The notes: generated from the sequence alone by a model not told the origin. Shown: positions 8,701 through 16,790, counted from the stretch's first letter. The stretch is 64,000 nucleotides of DNA from DASRJG01 sp964647625 (GCA_964647625.1 CAZYHZ010000014.1:20462-84461), one strand, 5' to 3'. Made by a program: numbers and translations.

Positions 8701-9948
8701 GAGGGCGGCGCGCTCCACCTTGAAGCGTCGGCGATCTCCGGCGCGACCTACGCGTGGACGGGGCCGAACGGATTCACCTCGACCGACAGGACTCCGACGA
8801 TCCTCTCCGCCCCGGCCGCGGCTGCGGGGACGTACACCGTCACGGTCAACGGGTGCACGCAAGGGACGACGACCGCCGTGATCATCGCAAGCGGCGCCGC
8901 GTGCGACGACGGCACGCTGTGCACGACCGGAGACGTCTGCGCCGGCGGCGTGTGCTCCGGAGCGCCCGTCGCTTGCAACGCATCCGACCAGTGCCACATC
9001 GCGGGGACGTGCGACGCGGCGACCGGCGCCTGCTCGAACCCCGTCGCGCCGAACGGCTCGCAGTGCGACGACGGCCTGCGATGCACGACCGACGATGCCT
9101 GCAGCGGCGGAGCGTGCTCGGGGTCGCCGGTCGCGTGCACCGCGCTCGACCCGTGCCATCTCGCGGGGACGTGCGACCCCGCGACCGGCGCCTGCTCGAA
9201 TCCCGCCGCGCCGAACGGCGCGGCGTGCGACGACGGCACGCCGTGCACGACCGGCGACGTTTGCAGCGGCGGCGTGTGCTCCGGGTCGCCCGTGACGTGC
9301 AGCGCGCTCGATCAATGCCACGTCGCCGGAACGTGCGACCCCGCGACCGGCGCCTGCTCGAATCCCGCCGCTCCGAACGGCGCCGCCTGCAACGACGGGA
9401 GGCTCTGCACGACGGACGACGTGTGCAGCGGCGGCGTGTGCGGGGGAACGCCTGTGGTGTGCTCCGCGCTCGATCAGTGCCATCGCGCCGGGACGTGCAA
9501 CACGTCGACCGGAGCCTGCTCGAACCCGGTCGCATTCGACGGCACGCTCTGCAACGACAACAACGCCTGCACTCAAACCGACACCTGTCAATCGGGCGTC
9601 TGCGTCGGCGCCGGCCCCGTCGGCGGCCCCGCGGACGTCGGCAACGTGACGCCGTCGAAATCGGGCGTCACCGCCCAGTACGCCTGGGACGCGGTCCCCG
9701 CGGCATCCGGCTACGACGTGCTGCGCGGGCTGCTCACGGACGGGCCGGTCGGATCCGACCTCGCGTCGGAGACGTGCCTCGGCGACAACCTCGCCGACCC
9801 GTCCGCGAGCGACGCTTCGGTTCCCGTCTCGGGCCGTGGGTTCTGGTACGTGATGCGGGCCGTCTCGGCCTGTGGGACGGGAAGCTACGGCAATGCGGGC
9901 AGCGGAGGCGTCGCGGGCGCACCGCGCGCCAGCGCGACGTGCCCCTGA
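5710..9948 (+). CDS. Large secreted protein: FN3, lamin-tail, Ig-like, Cys repeats, CP domain
   Basis: 1412 residues from GTG 5710 (GGGG about 5 bases upstream); the frame opens directly with a signal peptide (VVCSMAFAAVWAVDSVHA). Residues 28-335 form an unrecognised domain with FVQAGGGLFMIGDHETSDRD, resembling class I amidotransferase-like/ThuA-like folds but with no catalytic set I can assign. Two fibronectin III repeats follow (about 338-515), then two lamin-tail-like modules (around 515-700 and 815-985, with DVIELYNPTNAAISLSGYSV) separated by another FN3. An Ig/PKD-like domain lies near 1010-1070, then about five Cys-rich repeats closely like those of the 502-3063 gene. The shared C-terminal domain ends SATCP. 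Probably a cell-surface or secreted adhesive or processing protein. Confidence 0.8.
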   Translation: MRGVFNSAFVVCSMAFAAVWAVDSVHAASVLFDATKHEMAGNADWVIDADAWNLNMPAYPCSANTNEANPQRFPTPPASGVTASTAETYWTGAISSFAIELVKAGHTVETLPDGAAITFGNSGNPQDLSHYKLFIVTEPQAPFSAAEKSAILAFVQAGGGLFMIGDHETSDRDCDGWDAPHVWNDLTGATSATATGLFGIWMRVNGVDDQGSEDWFDDGTDSNVSTDAADPIIHGPFGDGSGGLGLFGSTSMELNPADNPTAQAHVWRTGQAHDTHRVTFATASYGSGRVAAIGDSSPADDGTGDSGDTLHPGWDKAAGGVKNREIHLNACAWLINAAPDTTPPSIVAGPTVAAGDCSATVSWTTDEPATSTAVYGPTTGYGSSSMVPGLVTSHAVTLAGLTPASPYHAKASSQDAAGNGPTESGDIPFTTTAATPPLIVSGPQAGSITGNAATISWTTDEDSSSAVEYGTTASYGSSVSTSGNTTAHAVTLSGLSPTTEYHARVLSQDACGNGPTSSSDTTFTTGAASIDVSGWSIRQYNSALTYVIPAGTVIPSGGYLVIARDSTRAQFQTVFPGMPAATVFLDSNAQGSCANGCLPQINGGESFELYDDHGVKRDGATITISSGNAYQRVTPASPAGTAGSWTVVAQASANPGSGAGAGSAAGVVLDELADASDYTKEFVELYYDAGIAAPDGTPPAAIVDLAASASSSSVVHLTWTATGNDGAVGTASSYDLRMSLSPIGSDAAFTGATRLTGLPAPKAAGQAESFNVAGLSPLTTYHFALKAIDAAANASPLGNDASATTTSAVSHLVVSQIRVSGSTDDVIELYNPTNAAISLSGYSVQYLAANGNFGFRFNLSAGGSVPARGWYLVAGSGYSGTPARDESMGNDNMSGTAGHALLAQKTTNVTGCTDAAIVDKVGYGATASCPEGGSGHNATQPTGGQSVTRKPGGCAGSGIDSDLNDADFGSPAAPVFHDAASTPATPVPTAINDGPICEGGALHLEASAISGATYAWTGPNGFTSTDRTPTILSAPAAAAGTYTVTVNGCTQGTTTAVIIASGAACDDGTLCTTGDVCAGGVCSGAPVACNASDQCHIAGTCDAATGACSNPVAPNGSQCDDGLRCTTDDACSGGACSGSPVACTALDPCHLAGTCDPATGACSNPAAPNGAACDDGTPCTTGDVCSGGVCSGSPVTCSALDQCHVAGTCDPATGACSNPAAPNGAACNDGRLCTTDDVCSGGVCGGTPVVCSALDQCHRAGTCNTSTGACSNPVAFDGTLCNDNNACTQTDTCQSGVCVGAGPVGGPADVGNVTPSKSGVTAQYAWDAVPAASGYDVLRGLLTDGPVGSDLASETCLGDNLADPSASDASVPVSGRGFWYVMRAVSACGTGSYGNAGSGGVAGAPRASATCP

Positions 9949-9971
9949 GGGAAAACCCTCTCCACGCAAAA

Positions 9972-9996
9972 GGGAATCGCTCCCCTATAAATTTTT
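9972..9996 (+). terminator. Weak terminator-like hairpin
   Basis: GGGA-ATCGC-TCCC followed by an AT-rich run ending in five T, 24 bases after the stop of the large secreted protein. The stem is only 4 bp, so this is tentative. Confidence 0.3.
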
Positions 9997-10132
9997 CCCT
10001 GCCAGATTGACGGGTTCTCCGTCTCGTCCGCGGAATTCCGCGACAAACGTCGTGGCTTCCATTGGCCGCGCGCTTGCTGCTCCACGATCACGGGCCGAAG
10101 TGGTCTGTCGTATCTCGACAAGGAGGACACCC

Positions 10133-10726
10133 ATGAAAGGCACCACTCCGATTCTCGCGCTCGCATTGGCATTCGCGGTGACCGGATGCGCGACGGTTCC
10201 CAAGGCCGACGTCGATGCCGCGGAAAAAGCACTGAACGATGCGCGCGCCGCCAAGGCACCGGAATACGCGGCGGATGCATGGAACGCCGCGCAGGACGCC
10301 GAGGCCAAGCTTCAAGCCGAGCTCGAAGCGCAGCAGAAGACCTGGGCGCTCGGCCGCTCGTACCAGACGGCACGGACCCTCGCCGCCACGGCGAAGGACC
10401 AGGCGGACAAGGCGGCTCAGGCCGCCATCGCCGGCAAGGATGCGGCGAAGGCGGATGCGACAGCCTTGATGAGCCAGGCGCGTGAGGAGGCCAAGAAGGC
10501 GAGCGACATGCTCCAGACGGCGCCTCGCGGCAAGGGCACGGAGGCGGACCTCGCGAGCTTGAAGTTCGACTCCACGGCGATCGGCACGACGCTCGACGAG
10601 ATGCAGAAGGCGTTCGACTCCGAGGACTACATGGCGGCGAAGTCGAAGGCCCAAGCGGCGATCGACGCGGCGAAGCAGATCCAGAACGAGGTCGGTCAGG
10701 CGAAGTCGCGCCGCCGCGCGGCCTGA
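10133..10726 (+). CDS. Alanine-rich coiled lipoprotein
   Basis: 197 residues. ATG at 10133 sits 6 bases after a strong AGGAGG; the longer open frame upstream lacks any signal. The signal peptide ends in a lipobox (AVTGCA, Cys about residue 19), so it should be lipidated and held at the membrane. The mature part is almost entirely charged, alanine-rich helix (ADVDAAEKALNDARAAKA and similar) with two helical-hairpin-like segments, as in DUF4398-type envelope lipoproteins. It stands alone between the large secreted protein and the trehalose operon. Function unknown; a structural envelope role is a guess. Confidence 0.75.
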   Translation: MKGTTPILALALAFAVTGCATVPKADVDAAEKALNDARAAKAPEYAADAWNAAQDAEAKLQAELEAQQKTWALGRSYQTARTLAATAKDQADKAAQAAIAGKDAAKADATALMSQAREEAKKASDMLQTAPRGKGTEADLASLKFDSTAIGTTLDEMQKAFDSEDYMAAKSKAQAAIDAAKQIQNEVGQAKSRRRAA

Positions 10727-10777
10727 CGCGAAACGGCGAATAGAGCGGTCGCGCAACCTGGACGATCGAGGTGATCC

Positions 10778-12298
10778 GTGGCGGCTCCCGAGGCAGAAAA
10801 GCTCGTGACCTCCCTGTCGTCACGGATCGCCTCACACTCCGGCCCCAACCGCGCGGCCGCTCTACTCGTCGTGTCGAACCGGCTGCCCTACGACATCGGA
10901 CGCGCCGAGGCCGCCCCGAGGCGAAACGTCGGCGGTCTCGTCAACGCGCTCGAGCCCGTGCTCGAAGACCCCAAAGGGATCTGGATCGGTTGGGACGGCT
11001 CGAGCCTCCCCAACGCCGCCGCGGTCGGCTCCGCCCTCGCGCGCGAGCGCACGGCGTCGCTCGCCTCCGGCGCAAGGCTCTACGGCGTCCCCCTCTCCGA
11101 GCGGGACGTCTCCGGCTTCTACAACGGGCTGTGCAACCGCGCGCTCTGGCCGATCCTTCACGGCTTCTCCGGCCGCGGCGTATTCGAGCCCGAGGACTGG
11201 GAGCGCTACCGGCGCGTGAACCGGCGCTTCGCGGACGTGGTCGTGTCCCGCGCCGGGCGGGACGACCGCATCTGGGTGCACGACTATCAGCTGGCGCTCG
11301 TCCCGCGCGATCTCCGGTCGAGCGGATTTTCCGGGCGCGTCGATTTCTTCCTCCACACTCCGTTTCCCGCCGGCGAGACGTTTCGCGTGCTGCCGTGGCG
11401 CGGCGAGATCCTGAACGGGCTGCTCGCGGCCGACGCGGTCGTCTTCCACACGAATCGCTACCGCGACAACTTCGTCGAGTCCGCCGTCTCGCTCGCCGGA
11501 GCGTCCGCGACCGATGCGGACGAGCGAGGGCAGATCGAGATCCTGCACGCCGCCGGGCGCACGGTCACCGCGGCGCGGCCGATCGGCATCGACGTCGACG
11601 ACTTCGTCGCGCTCGCCTCGTCGAGCGCCGTGCGCTCCCGCGCGCGCCGCATCCGCGCCGCGTACGGCGGGCGCTCGATCGTCATCGGCGCCGACCGCCT
11701 CGACTACACGAAGGGAATCCCTGAGAGGCTCCATGCGGTCGAGCGGCTGCTCACGCTCCACCCGGAATCGGCGGGGACGTTCGTCTTCGTGCAGGTCGTC
11801 GTGCCGTCGCGTCACGGGATCAAGGAATACCGGGAGATGAAGCGCGAGATCGATCGCGAGGTCGGGCGCATCAACGGCGCGTGGGGAGCCGACGGCTGGC
11901 AGCCGATCCACTACGCCTATCGAGCCCTCGACCGGCGCGAGCTGGTCGCGCACTACCTCGCGGCGTCGGTGGCGCTCGTCACCCCGCTTCGAGACGGCAT
12001 GAACCTCGTCGCTGCCGAGTTCGTCGCCTCCCGCATCGACGGCGCCGGAGTCCTCGTCCTCAGCGAGTTCGCGGGAATCGCGGACGTTCTCGAAGGCGCG
12101 GTGCTCGTCAACCCCAACGACATCGAGGCCCTTGCCGCGGCGCTTCGCGCCGCGCTCCGGATGACGCCGGACGAAGCCGCCGAGCGCATGAAGCAGCTCC
12201 GGCCGAGCGTGCTCGGAAACCCCGCGCGCGAGTGGGCCGCTCGGTGCCTGGCGGTGGGGTCGCGGCCGTCCGTCCGGCGATCGAACGGGACGACGTGA
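10778..12298 (+). CDS. otsA: Trehalose-6-phosphate synthase (GT20)
   Basis: 506 residues from GTG 10778, preceded by a near-ideal GAGGTGA. It transfers glucose from a nucleotide-glucose to glucose-6-phosphate. GT20 signatures appear in order: SNRLPY near residue 32, NVGGLVNALEP near 50, WVHDYQLALVP near 166, RLDYTKGIPERL near 307 and PLRDGMNLVAAEF near 401. Length is normal for the family, with a ~25-residue N-terminal extension. The stop overlaps the otsB start by four bases (GTGA), so the two are translationally coupled. First gene of a four-gene operon. Confidence 0.95.
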   Translation: MAAPEAEKLVTSLSSRIASHSGPNRAAALLVVSNRLPYDIGRAEAAPRRNVGGLVNALEPVLEDPKGIWIGWDGSSLPNAAAVGSALARERTASLASGARLYGVPLSERDVSGFYNGLCNRALWPILHGFSGRGVFEPEDWERYRRVNRRFADVVVSRAGRDDRIWVHDYQLALVPRDLRSSGFSGRVDFFLHTPFPAGETFRVLPWRGEILNGLLAADAVVFHTNRYRDNFVESAVSLAGASATDADERGQIEILHAAGRTVTAARPIGIDVDDFVALASSSAVRSRARRIRAAYGGRSIVIGADRLDYTKGIPERLHAVERLLTLHPESAGTFVFVQVVVPSRHGIKEYREMKREIDREVGRINGAWGADGWQPIHYAYRALDRRELVAHYLAASVALVTPLRDGMNLVAAEFVASRIDGAGVLVLSEFAGIADVLEGAVLVNPNDIEALAAALRAALRMTPDEAAERMKQLRPSVLGNPAREWAARCLAVGSRPSVRRSNGTT

Positions 12299-13089
12299 GA
12301 GCGGAATCGGGCGTCCCCGCGCTCGTCGCGGAGGTGTCGAAGGCGGCTCGCCGCCCGGCTGCTGCCCGCGCGATGATCCTCGACATCGACGGCACCCTGG
12401 CGCCGATCGCCGCGTCCCCGCGGTTCGCGAATGTCCCGCCCGACGTTCTGGCGTCGCTGCACGATCTTTCCGGGCACGGGTGGCGGATCGCGATCCTGAC
12501 CGGGCGGCCCGCGGCGGAAGCCCGCGCGATGGTGCCGATCCCCGGAATCGAGGTTCACGGGTGCCACGGGCTGGAGCGCGAAGGCGGCGGCGTGCCGCGC
12601 CGGTGGCGGGCACTGGCCGCGCGGCTCGGGCGGATCGGCGATCACGCCCGCGGGCTCGTCTCGGATTTTCCCGGCGTCGTCATCGAGCGAAAGCCGATCG
12701 GCCTTGCGTTCCACGATCGCAGGCTGACCGCAGCGGGCCGCGCCCGCTGGCTGCGCGCCCTCTCGCTGTGGCTGGCCTCGCAGGACCTGACCGGCGCCGA
12801 GGTGATCGGCGGGAAGCGCATCACCGAGCTGAGGCCGGCGCGCGCCGGCAAGGCGGGGATCGCCCCTCGACTGCTCCGGGCCGGACGGATGGACCGGTCG
12901 GTCGTCGTCATCGGCGACGACCGGACGGACGAGGAGCTTTTCGAAGCGCTCGGCGGACGGGCGTTGACGATTCGCGTCGGCCCTCCGGGGGTCCGGTCGG
13001 CGGCGATCCGCCGGCTGGCTTCGCCGTCCGCCGTCTCCCGGTTCCTCTTCGCCCTGGCCGAGCAAAACCGCGTGAGGGCCGCCGGATGA
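12295..13089 (+). CDS. otsB: Trehalose-6-phosphate phosphatase
   Basis: 264 residues from GTG 12295, which overlaps the otsA stop. It removes the phosphate from trehalose-6-phosphate to give trehalose. HAD-family motif I is ILDIDGTLAPI (Asp30 and Asp32 by this start), and the later motif GDDRTDEELFEAL supplies the metal-binding acidic residues. VIGGKRITELRP, with its lysine, is typical of trehalose phosphatases. Size is normal. The next gene starts on its stop codon (ATGA). Start choice rests on the coupling rather than on a separate ribosome site. Confidence 0.93.
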   Translation: MRAESGVPALVAEVSKAARRPAAARAMILDIDGTLAPIAASPRFANVPPDVLASLHDLSGHGWRIAILTGRPAAEARAMVPIPGIEVHGCHGLEREGGGVPRRWRALAARLGRIGDHARGLVSDFPGVVIERKPIGLAFHDRRLTAAGRARWLRALSLWLASQDLTGAEVIGGKRITELRPARAGKAGIAPRLLRAGRMDRSVVVIGDDRTDEELFEALGGRALTIRVGPPGVRSAAIRRLASPSAVSRFLFALAEQNRVRAAG

Positions 13090-13742
13090 GCGCTCCCCCA
13101 CTCCGTCCGAAGCCGTTCCTCTTCTACGACTACGAGGGCCTCGTCGTGGCGACGGGCTGGGAGGCGCGCAACCTGCGCGAGCTGACGGAGATCGTCCGCC
13201 GCGCGCCGGGCGATGTGATCCACCATCATCTCTTCCGCGCGGCGCTGGCCCACCGCTACGGCACCTGGGACCACCCCAACGATTTCGGCCAGTGGGCGGC
13301 GATCGGCCTGGGCGACCCGGTGCTCGCCGAGAAGCTGTCGAGCCTCGACCTGTTCCATCACGGCGACATCGAGGACACGCGTGCCGCCATCGTCGACGTG
13401 CTGGAGGAGCATCTCGACGCGCAGGCGACCGTGACATGGGCGCGGCCCGGCTTCGAGTTCCATTTCGCATCGGGCATCTACGTCGCGCTCCCTGGGCTGG
13501 GCGAGGCGGCGAGCGCGGCGGAACTCAAGGAGGGCATCGCGGAGAACCCATTGAGCTCGCTGTACTTCCATTTCCACGAGGCGCGGCTGCGCGGCAGCGA
13601 CGACGAGGACGACTTCTCCCGCTGGCTCCGGACCGAATGCGGGCGGAACGATCTCGCCGAGCGGCTGCGCGGGATCGACTTCTACCTGTTCAGCCTCGAG
13701 GAGCTGCGCCAGCGGATCCTCTCGATCCTCGCGGAGGGTTAG
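13086..13742 (+). CDS. DUF5752-like protein of the trehalose operon
   Basis: 218 residues, ATG overlapping the otsB stop by four bases. Recognisable segments are PFLFYDYEGLVVATG, DVIHHHLFRAALAHRYGTWD and HPNDFGQWAAIGLGD. These match, from memory, the DUF5752 family, which commonly sits next to trehalose synthase or other GT4 genes. No catalytic role is known to me. The His-rich segment and the many acidic residues are features to note but do not identify an activity. Its place between otsB and the treT-like gene, 4 bases before the latter, implies a role in trehalose or glucoside synthesis. Confidence 0.7.
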   Translation: MSAPPLRPKPFLFYDYEGLVVATGWEARNLRELTEIVRRAPGDVIHHHLFRAALAHRYGTWDHPNDFGQWAAIGLGDPVLAEKLSSLDLFHHGDIEDTRAAIVDVLEEHLDAQATVTWARPGFEFHFASGIYVALPGLGEAASAAELKEGIAENPLSSLYFHFHEARLRGSDDEDDFSRWLRTECGRNDLAERLRGIDFYLFSLEELRQRILSILAEG

Positions 13743-13746
13743 AACG

Positions 13747-14985
13747 ATGGCATCCGCGCCGGTCCTCAACGACTACGCCGCGGTCGTCGGACGCTCCCGC
13801 ATCGAGGTGTTGCGCCGCCTGGCCGCTCGCCTCGACGGCTTGCGGCTCGTCATCGTCAACTCGACGCGCGTGGGGGGCGGCGTCGCCGAGATCCTGAACC
13901 GGCACGTGCCGCTGTTCGAGGAGCTGGGCCTGCGCGTTCGCTGGGAGGTGATCGAGGGCAATGCGGAGTACTTCGTCGCGACCAAGCGCATCCACAACGC
14001 GCTCCAGGGGCAGCCGACCGACCTGACGCCGGCGCTGCGCGAGGTCTACGTCGAGACCAACCGCAAGGCCGCGGAGCGCATGCATCTGGGTGACGCCGAC
14101 GTCGTCGCGATCCACGACCCGCAGCCTGCCCCGCTGATCGCGTTCGCTCCCAAGACCGGGCCCTGGGTGTGGCGCTGCCACATCGACGCCTCTCGCCCTT
14201 ACCGGCCGGTGTGGAAGATGCTGCGCAGCTGGGTGCGCGAGTACGACGCCAGCGTGTTCTCGCTGGCGGCGTTCACGCGGCCGCTCGAGCACCCTCAGTT
14301 CCTGATCGCGCCGTCCATCGATCCACTCGCCGACAAGAATTGCGAGATGGACGAGCGCGAGATCGACAGGCGCTTGGCCGAGCTGAAAGTCGACCGGAGC
14401 AAGCCGCTCCTGGTCCAGGTCTCGCGATTCGACCGGTTCAAGAATCCCGTGGGGGTCATCCATGCGTTCCGCCAGGTACGCCGTCGAGATGCCTGCCGGC
14501 TGGTGCTCGCCGGAGGCGGAGCGGACGACGACCCGGAAGGCGCCGAGGTCCTGCGGGAGGTGATGGAGGAAGCGGGAGGCGATCCCGACATCGACGTCCT
14601 GGCGCTCCCTCCCGACCGCCATCGCGACATCAATGCCCTCCAGCGCGCGGCTTCGATCGTGATCCAAAACTCCACGAAGGAGGGCTTTGGCCTGACGGTG
14701 ACGGAAGCGATGTGGAAAGGAAAGCCGGTCGTCGCCGGGGCCGCGGGCGGGATCACGCTCCAGGTGCACGAGCACCGTACCGGCTTTCTCGTTCATTCGG
14801 AGGAGGGGCTCGCGTTCCGGCTGCGCTATCTGCTCAACCGGAAGGAGCTCGCGGACGCGATGGGCCGCGAGGGACGGGAGCTGGTGCGCTACCGATTCTT
14901 GCTGACCCGCCATCTGCGCGAGTGGCTCACGCTGCTGCTCATCGTCACGGGACGCGCCGGAGCCGATCTTGAAGAGCAAAAATAA
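13747..14985 (+). CDS. treT: TreT-like trehalose synthase (GT4 glycosyltransferase)
   Basis: 412 residues; GGAGGG lies about 8 bases before the ATG. GT4 architecture: acceptor-side GGGVAEILNRHVPLFEELGL near residue 42, AIHDPQPAPLIAFAPK near 118, donor-side QVSRFDRFKNPVGVIHAF near 222 and KEGFGLTVTEAMWKGKPV near 309. The whole pattern resembles the archaeal and bacterial TreT enzymes, which make trehalose directly and reversibly from NDP-glucose and glucose. If so, the operon encodes two independent trehalose routes. A different glucosyl acceptor cannot be excluded. Last gene of the operon; a strong hairpin follows. Confidence 0.8.
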   Translation: MASAPVLNDYAAVVGRSRIEVLRRLAARLDGLRLVIVNSTRVGGGVAEILNRHVPLFEELGLRVRWEVIEGNAEYFVATKRIHNALQGQPTDLTPALREVYVETNRKAAERMHLGDADVVAIHDPQPAPLIAFAPKTGPWVWRCHIDASRPYRPVWKMLRSWVREYDASVFSLAAFTRPLEHPQFLIAPSIDPLADKNCEMDEREIDRRLAELKVDRSKPLLVQVSRFDRFKNPVGVIHAFRQVRRRDACRLVLAGGGADDDPEGAEVLREVMEEAGGDPDIDVLALPPDRHRDINALQRAASIVIQNSTKEGFGLTVTEAMWKGKPVVAGAAGGITLQVHEHRTGFLVHSEEGLAFRLRYLLNRKELADAMGREGRELVRYRFLLTRHLREWLTLLLIVTGRAGADLEEQK

Positions 14986-14989
14986 GTTG

Positions 14990-15022
14990 AGGTCCCCCGG
15001 ACCTCGCGGCTCCGGGGGACCT
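14990..15022 (+). terminator. Strong hairpin after the trehalose operon
   Basis: A perfect 12-bp stem, AGGTCCCCCGGA paired with TCCGGGGGACCT, around a 9-base loop, starting 5 bases after the treT-like stop. There is no T run behind it, so it may be a transcript-end or stability hairpin rather than a classic intrinsic terminator. The convergent SYLF gene could also use it. Confidence 0.65.
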
Positions 15023-15093
15023 CCCGCAACAGCGGGCGGCTCGGCCGTCACGGGGGCTCGAGCCGAGGTCGCCCGCCGGGTTGGTGCATCGAC

Positions 15094-15825
15094 CTAGCTG
15101 CGGTTGGCGCTCGAATTCAGCGTCCGCATGTACGCATCCGCCTCGCGGGGCGAGGTCTGCTTGTGCTCGAGGAGGATCGTTCGAGCGTTGGCGTTGCTGC
15201 CGTAGACCTTCTGGTTCATCGACTTGTCGGGCTTGACGACGCTGCCGTCGAGCGCGACGCCGATGAATGCGCCCTGCGAGCGGGACCACGACAGGATTTG
15301 CGCGTGGAGCTGCGCGTCCGTCGACGCCTCGGCCGTGCGTCCGACCGGGCCGGCGGTCGCGATCGCATCCGCGCCGAGCTTGAAGTCGTCCTTGAGCAGG
15401 TGGCGCATTCCGCCGTCATTCATCACGAGGAGCACGAGGTCGGTTTCCTGTCCGCCGAACTGCCAGCCGACGCTCGCGCCGCCGATCGTGAAGAAGGCCG
15501 GGGCGCCCATCTTGCCGGAGTTGTCGCGGCACGTGAACACGCCGGAGCCGCCCTGGCCTCCGACCACGAACGCGGCTTTCTTCACGTCCGGGAAGACGCC
15601 CACGCATTCGGCCTTCTCGAGCGCCGAGCGCGGAATCCCGCGGTCCGGCGCGTCGAGCGAAGCCTGGAGCACCTCCCGTGCGCGCTGGAGCTTTTCGTGC
15701 TCCTTCGTCACCGTGGAATCGTGCCGGCCCGCATGCTTGTCTTCCTTCTTCGCGACGTCGCTGGCGAGCACGAGAGCCGGTACCGCGAGCAATGCGAGAG
15801 ACAGCATGATGACGGTCCTCTTCAT
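15094..15825 (-). CDS. Secreted SYLF/Ysc84-domain lipid-binding protein
   Basis: 243 residues. ATG at 15825 is fixed by AAAGGAGG 6 bases upstream and by the signal peptide that begins there (MKRTVIMLSLALLAVPALVL). After a charged, His-containing linker comes a Ysc84/SYLF domain: ARGGIP-type helix region followed by AAFVVGGQGGSGVFTCRD and TIGGASVGWQFGGQETDLVLLVMN. Eukaryotic SYLF domains bind phosphoinositides; the bacterial exported forms are of unknown function and are often stress-induced. Monocistronic, convergent with the trehalose operon. Confidence 0.85.
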   Translation of the reverse strand: MKRTVIMLSLALLAVPALVLASDVAKKEDKHAGRHDSTVTKEHEKLQRAREVLQASLDAPDRGIPRSALEKAECVGVFPDVKKAAFVVGGQGGSGVFTCRDNSGKMGAPAFFTIGGASVGWQFGGQETDLVLLVMNDGGMRHLLKDDFKLGADAIATAGPVGRTAEASTDAQLHAQILSWSRSQGAFIGVALDGSVVKPDKSMNQKVYGSNANARTILLEHKQTSPREADAYMRTLNSSANRS

Positions 15826-15985
15826 CTCGGCCTCCTTTCGATTGCGGGGCGCCGGTGCCTTGCGCCCACCCCTTCCAAGGGGCAAGGGGTGTGCCAGAAC
15901 GGAAATTCCGCTGATTCTCGGAGCCCCCTGGGAAATTTGTTCCCGGCACTGGAACTTTCGGCCGGTAAGGACGAAGGGGGCCTCG

Positions 15986-16744
15986 TCACCGTCGCCCGGC
16001 GAGGTTCGTCGTGCCGACGATGTCCAGATCCTTTCGAAGCTGCTCGAAATCGAACCCCGGTGCGAAACCCGGGGATTTCGCCTGCGCAGGGAGGATCGCG
16101 TAGGCCTCGTCCACGCAGGCGTCCCACCAATCCCACCCCGCCGCCTGCGTGCGGCCCCAGGTCAGCACCGTCAGCGAAGACGCGTCGTATTCCACGGCGA
16201 ACACCGCGTGCCCTGAGCCCGTCGAAGGGCCCGGTGTCCAGCGCTGCCGTCGCTCGAACTGGTCCACGCACGCCTCCGGAACGACGAATCCGAGGTAAAT
16301 CCCTCCGAACAGACGCATCGCCTGCTTGACGTCCGCGTGCCGCCTCGGATCGATCCTCGCGAAGGCGAGGATGCGGTCGTCGGCGAGCCCGTGAGACCGC
16401 CAGAACTTGAGGACTTCGAGGGCCGGGAGCCCCGTATCGGCGCCGCCGGTCAAGCGGAAATAGAGATCGATGACCGCTTCACGGCGTAAGACGTGCCGCT
16501 CGCCGACAAGCCCGCGAAAGACGGTCACGGCATGCGCGGCCGCCGCGATCGTGCAGTCGCCGAATTCGTCGTTGCCGTCCATCGGAAACAGTCGCAACGG
16601 GCCGCGCTTGTTGAGCGCTCGATAGACGCGATCGAGCACGTCGTAGGCCGGGGGCGCGGGGGGAAGCGCCGGGGTCAGGTAGGACTCGAGCCTCAGGGTG
16701 CGCTCGTCATGGCGGGCGGGGAGCTTTCCGAATCGCAGGCTCAT
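15986..16744 (-). CDS. Papain-like (C1-type) cysteine-protease-fold protein
   Basis: 252 residues from ATG 16744, preceded by GAGGAGG. The expected Cys/His pair of a papain-like fold is present: FGDCTIAAAAHAV (Cys64) and GHAVFAVEY (His179), with a later WGxxxxxGWDWWDACVDEAY segment. There is no signal peptide. Similar small proteins are often annotated only as C1-like or hypothetical, and activity is unproven. The codons just before the GHAV motif come from a CCCTGAGCCCGTCGAAGGG repeat (16211-16229), read in frame as part of PGPSTGSGHA. Divergent from the HTH/TPR regulator. Confidence 0.65.
   Translation of the reverse strand: MSLRFGKLPARHDERTLRLESYLTPALPPAPPAYDVLDRVYRALNKRGPLRLFPMDGNDEFGDCTIAAAAHAVTVFRGLVGERHVLRREAVIDLYFRLTGGADTGLPALEVLKFWRSHGLADDRILAFARIDPRRHADVKQAMRLFGGIYLGFVVPEACVDQFERRQRWTPGPSTGSGHAVFAVEYDASSLTVLTWGRTQAAGWDWWDACVDEAYAILPAQAKSPGFAPGFDFEQLRKDLDIVGTTNLAGRR
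16211..16229. repeat. Dispersed CCCTGAGCC..GTCGAAGGG palindromic repeat inside a gene
   Basis: CCCTGAGCCCGTCGAAGGG is a member of the widely dispersed palindromic repeat family best known as CCCTTCGACAGGCTCAGGG, found in many bacterial genomes and MAGs. Here it lies inside the papain-like gene, keeps the frame and adds a short Pro/Ser/Gly loop. Confidence 0.75.
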
Positions 16745-16790
16745 GGGGACCTCCTCGTGTGCGTGCCTGCGGCAGCCTGCGCTGGTCCTA

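Noticed and set aside
8940..9620. CRISPR-like regular repetition in the Cys-rich region
   Set aside because: The periodicity follows codons and cysteines, the units are diverged and there are no spacers; these are protein repeats.
5728..9969. 1413-codon minus-strand frame opposite the large secreted protein
   Set aside because: Mirror frame of the real gene, extremely Arg-rich and without recognisable domains.
15950..15975. GGAACTTT as an ECF-type -35 element
   Set aside because: It points rightwards into the 5' leader of a leftward gene, with no rightward gene nearby and no matching -10.
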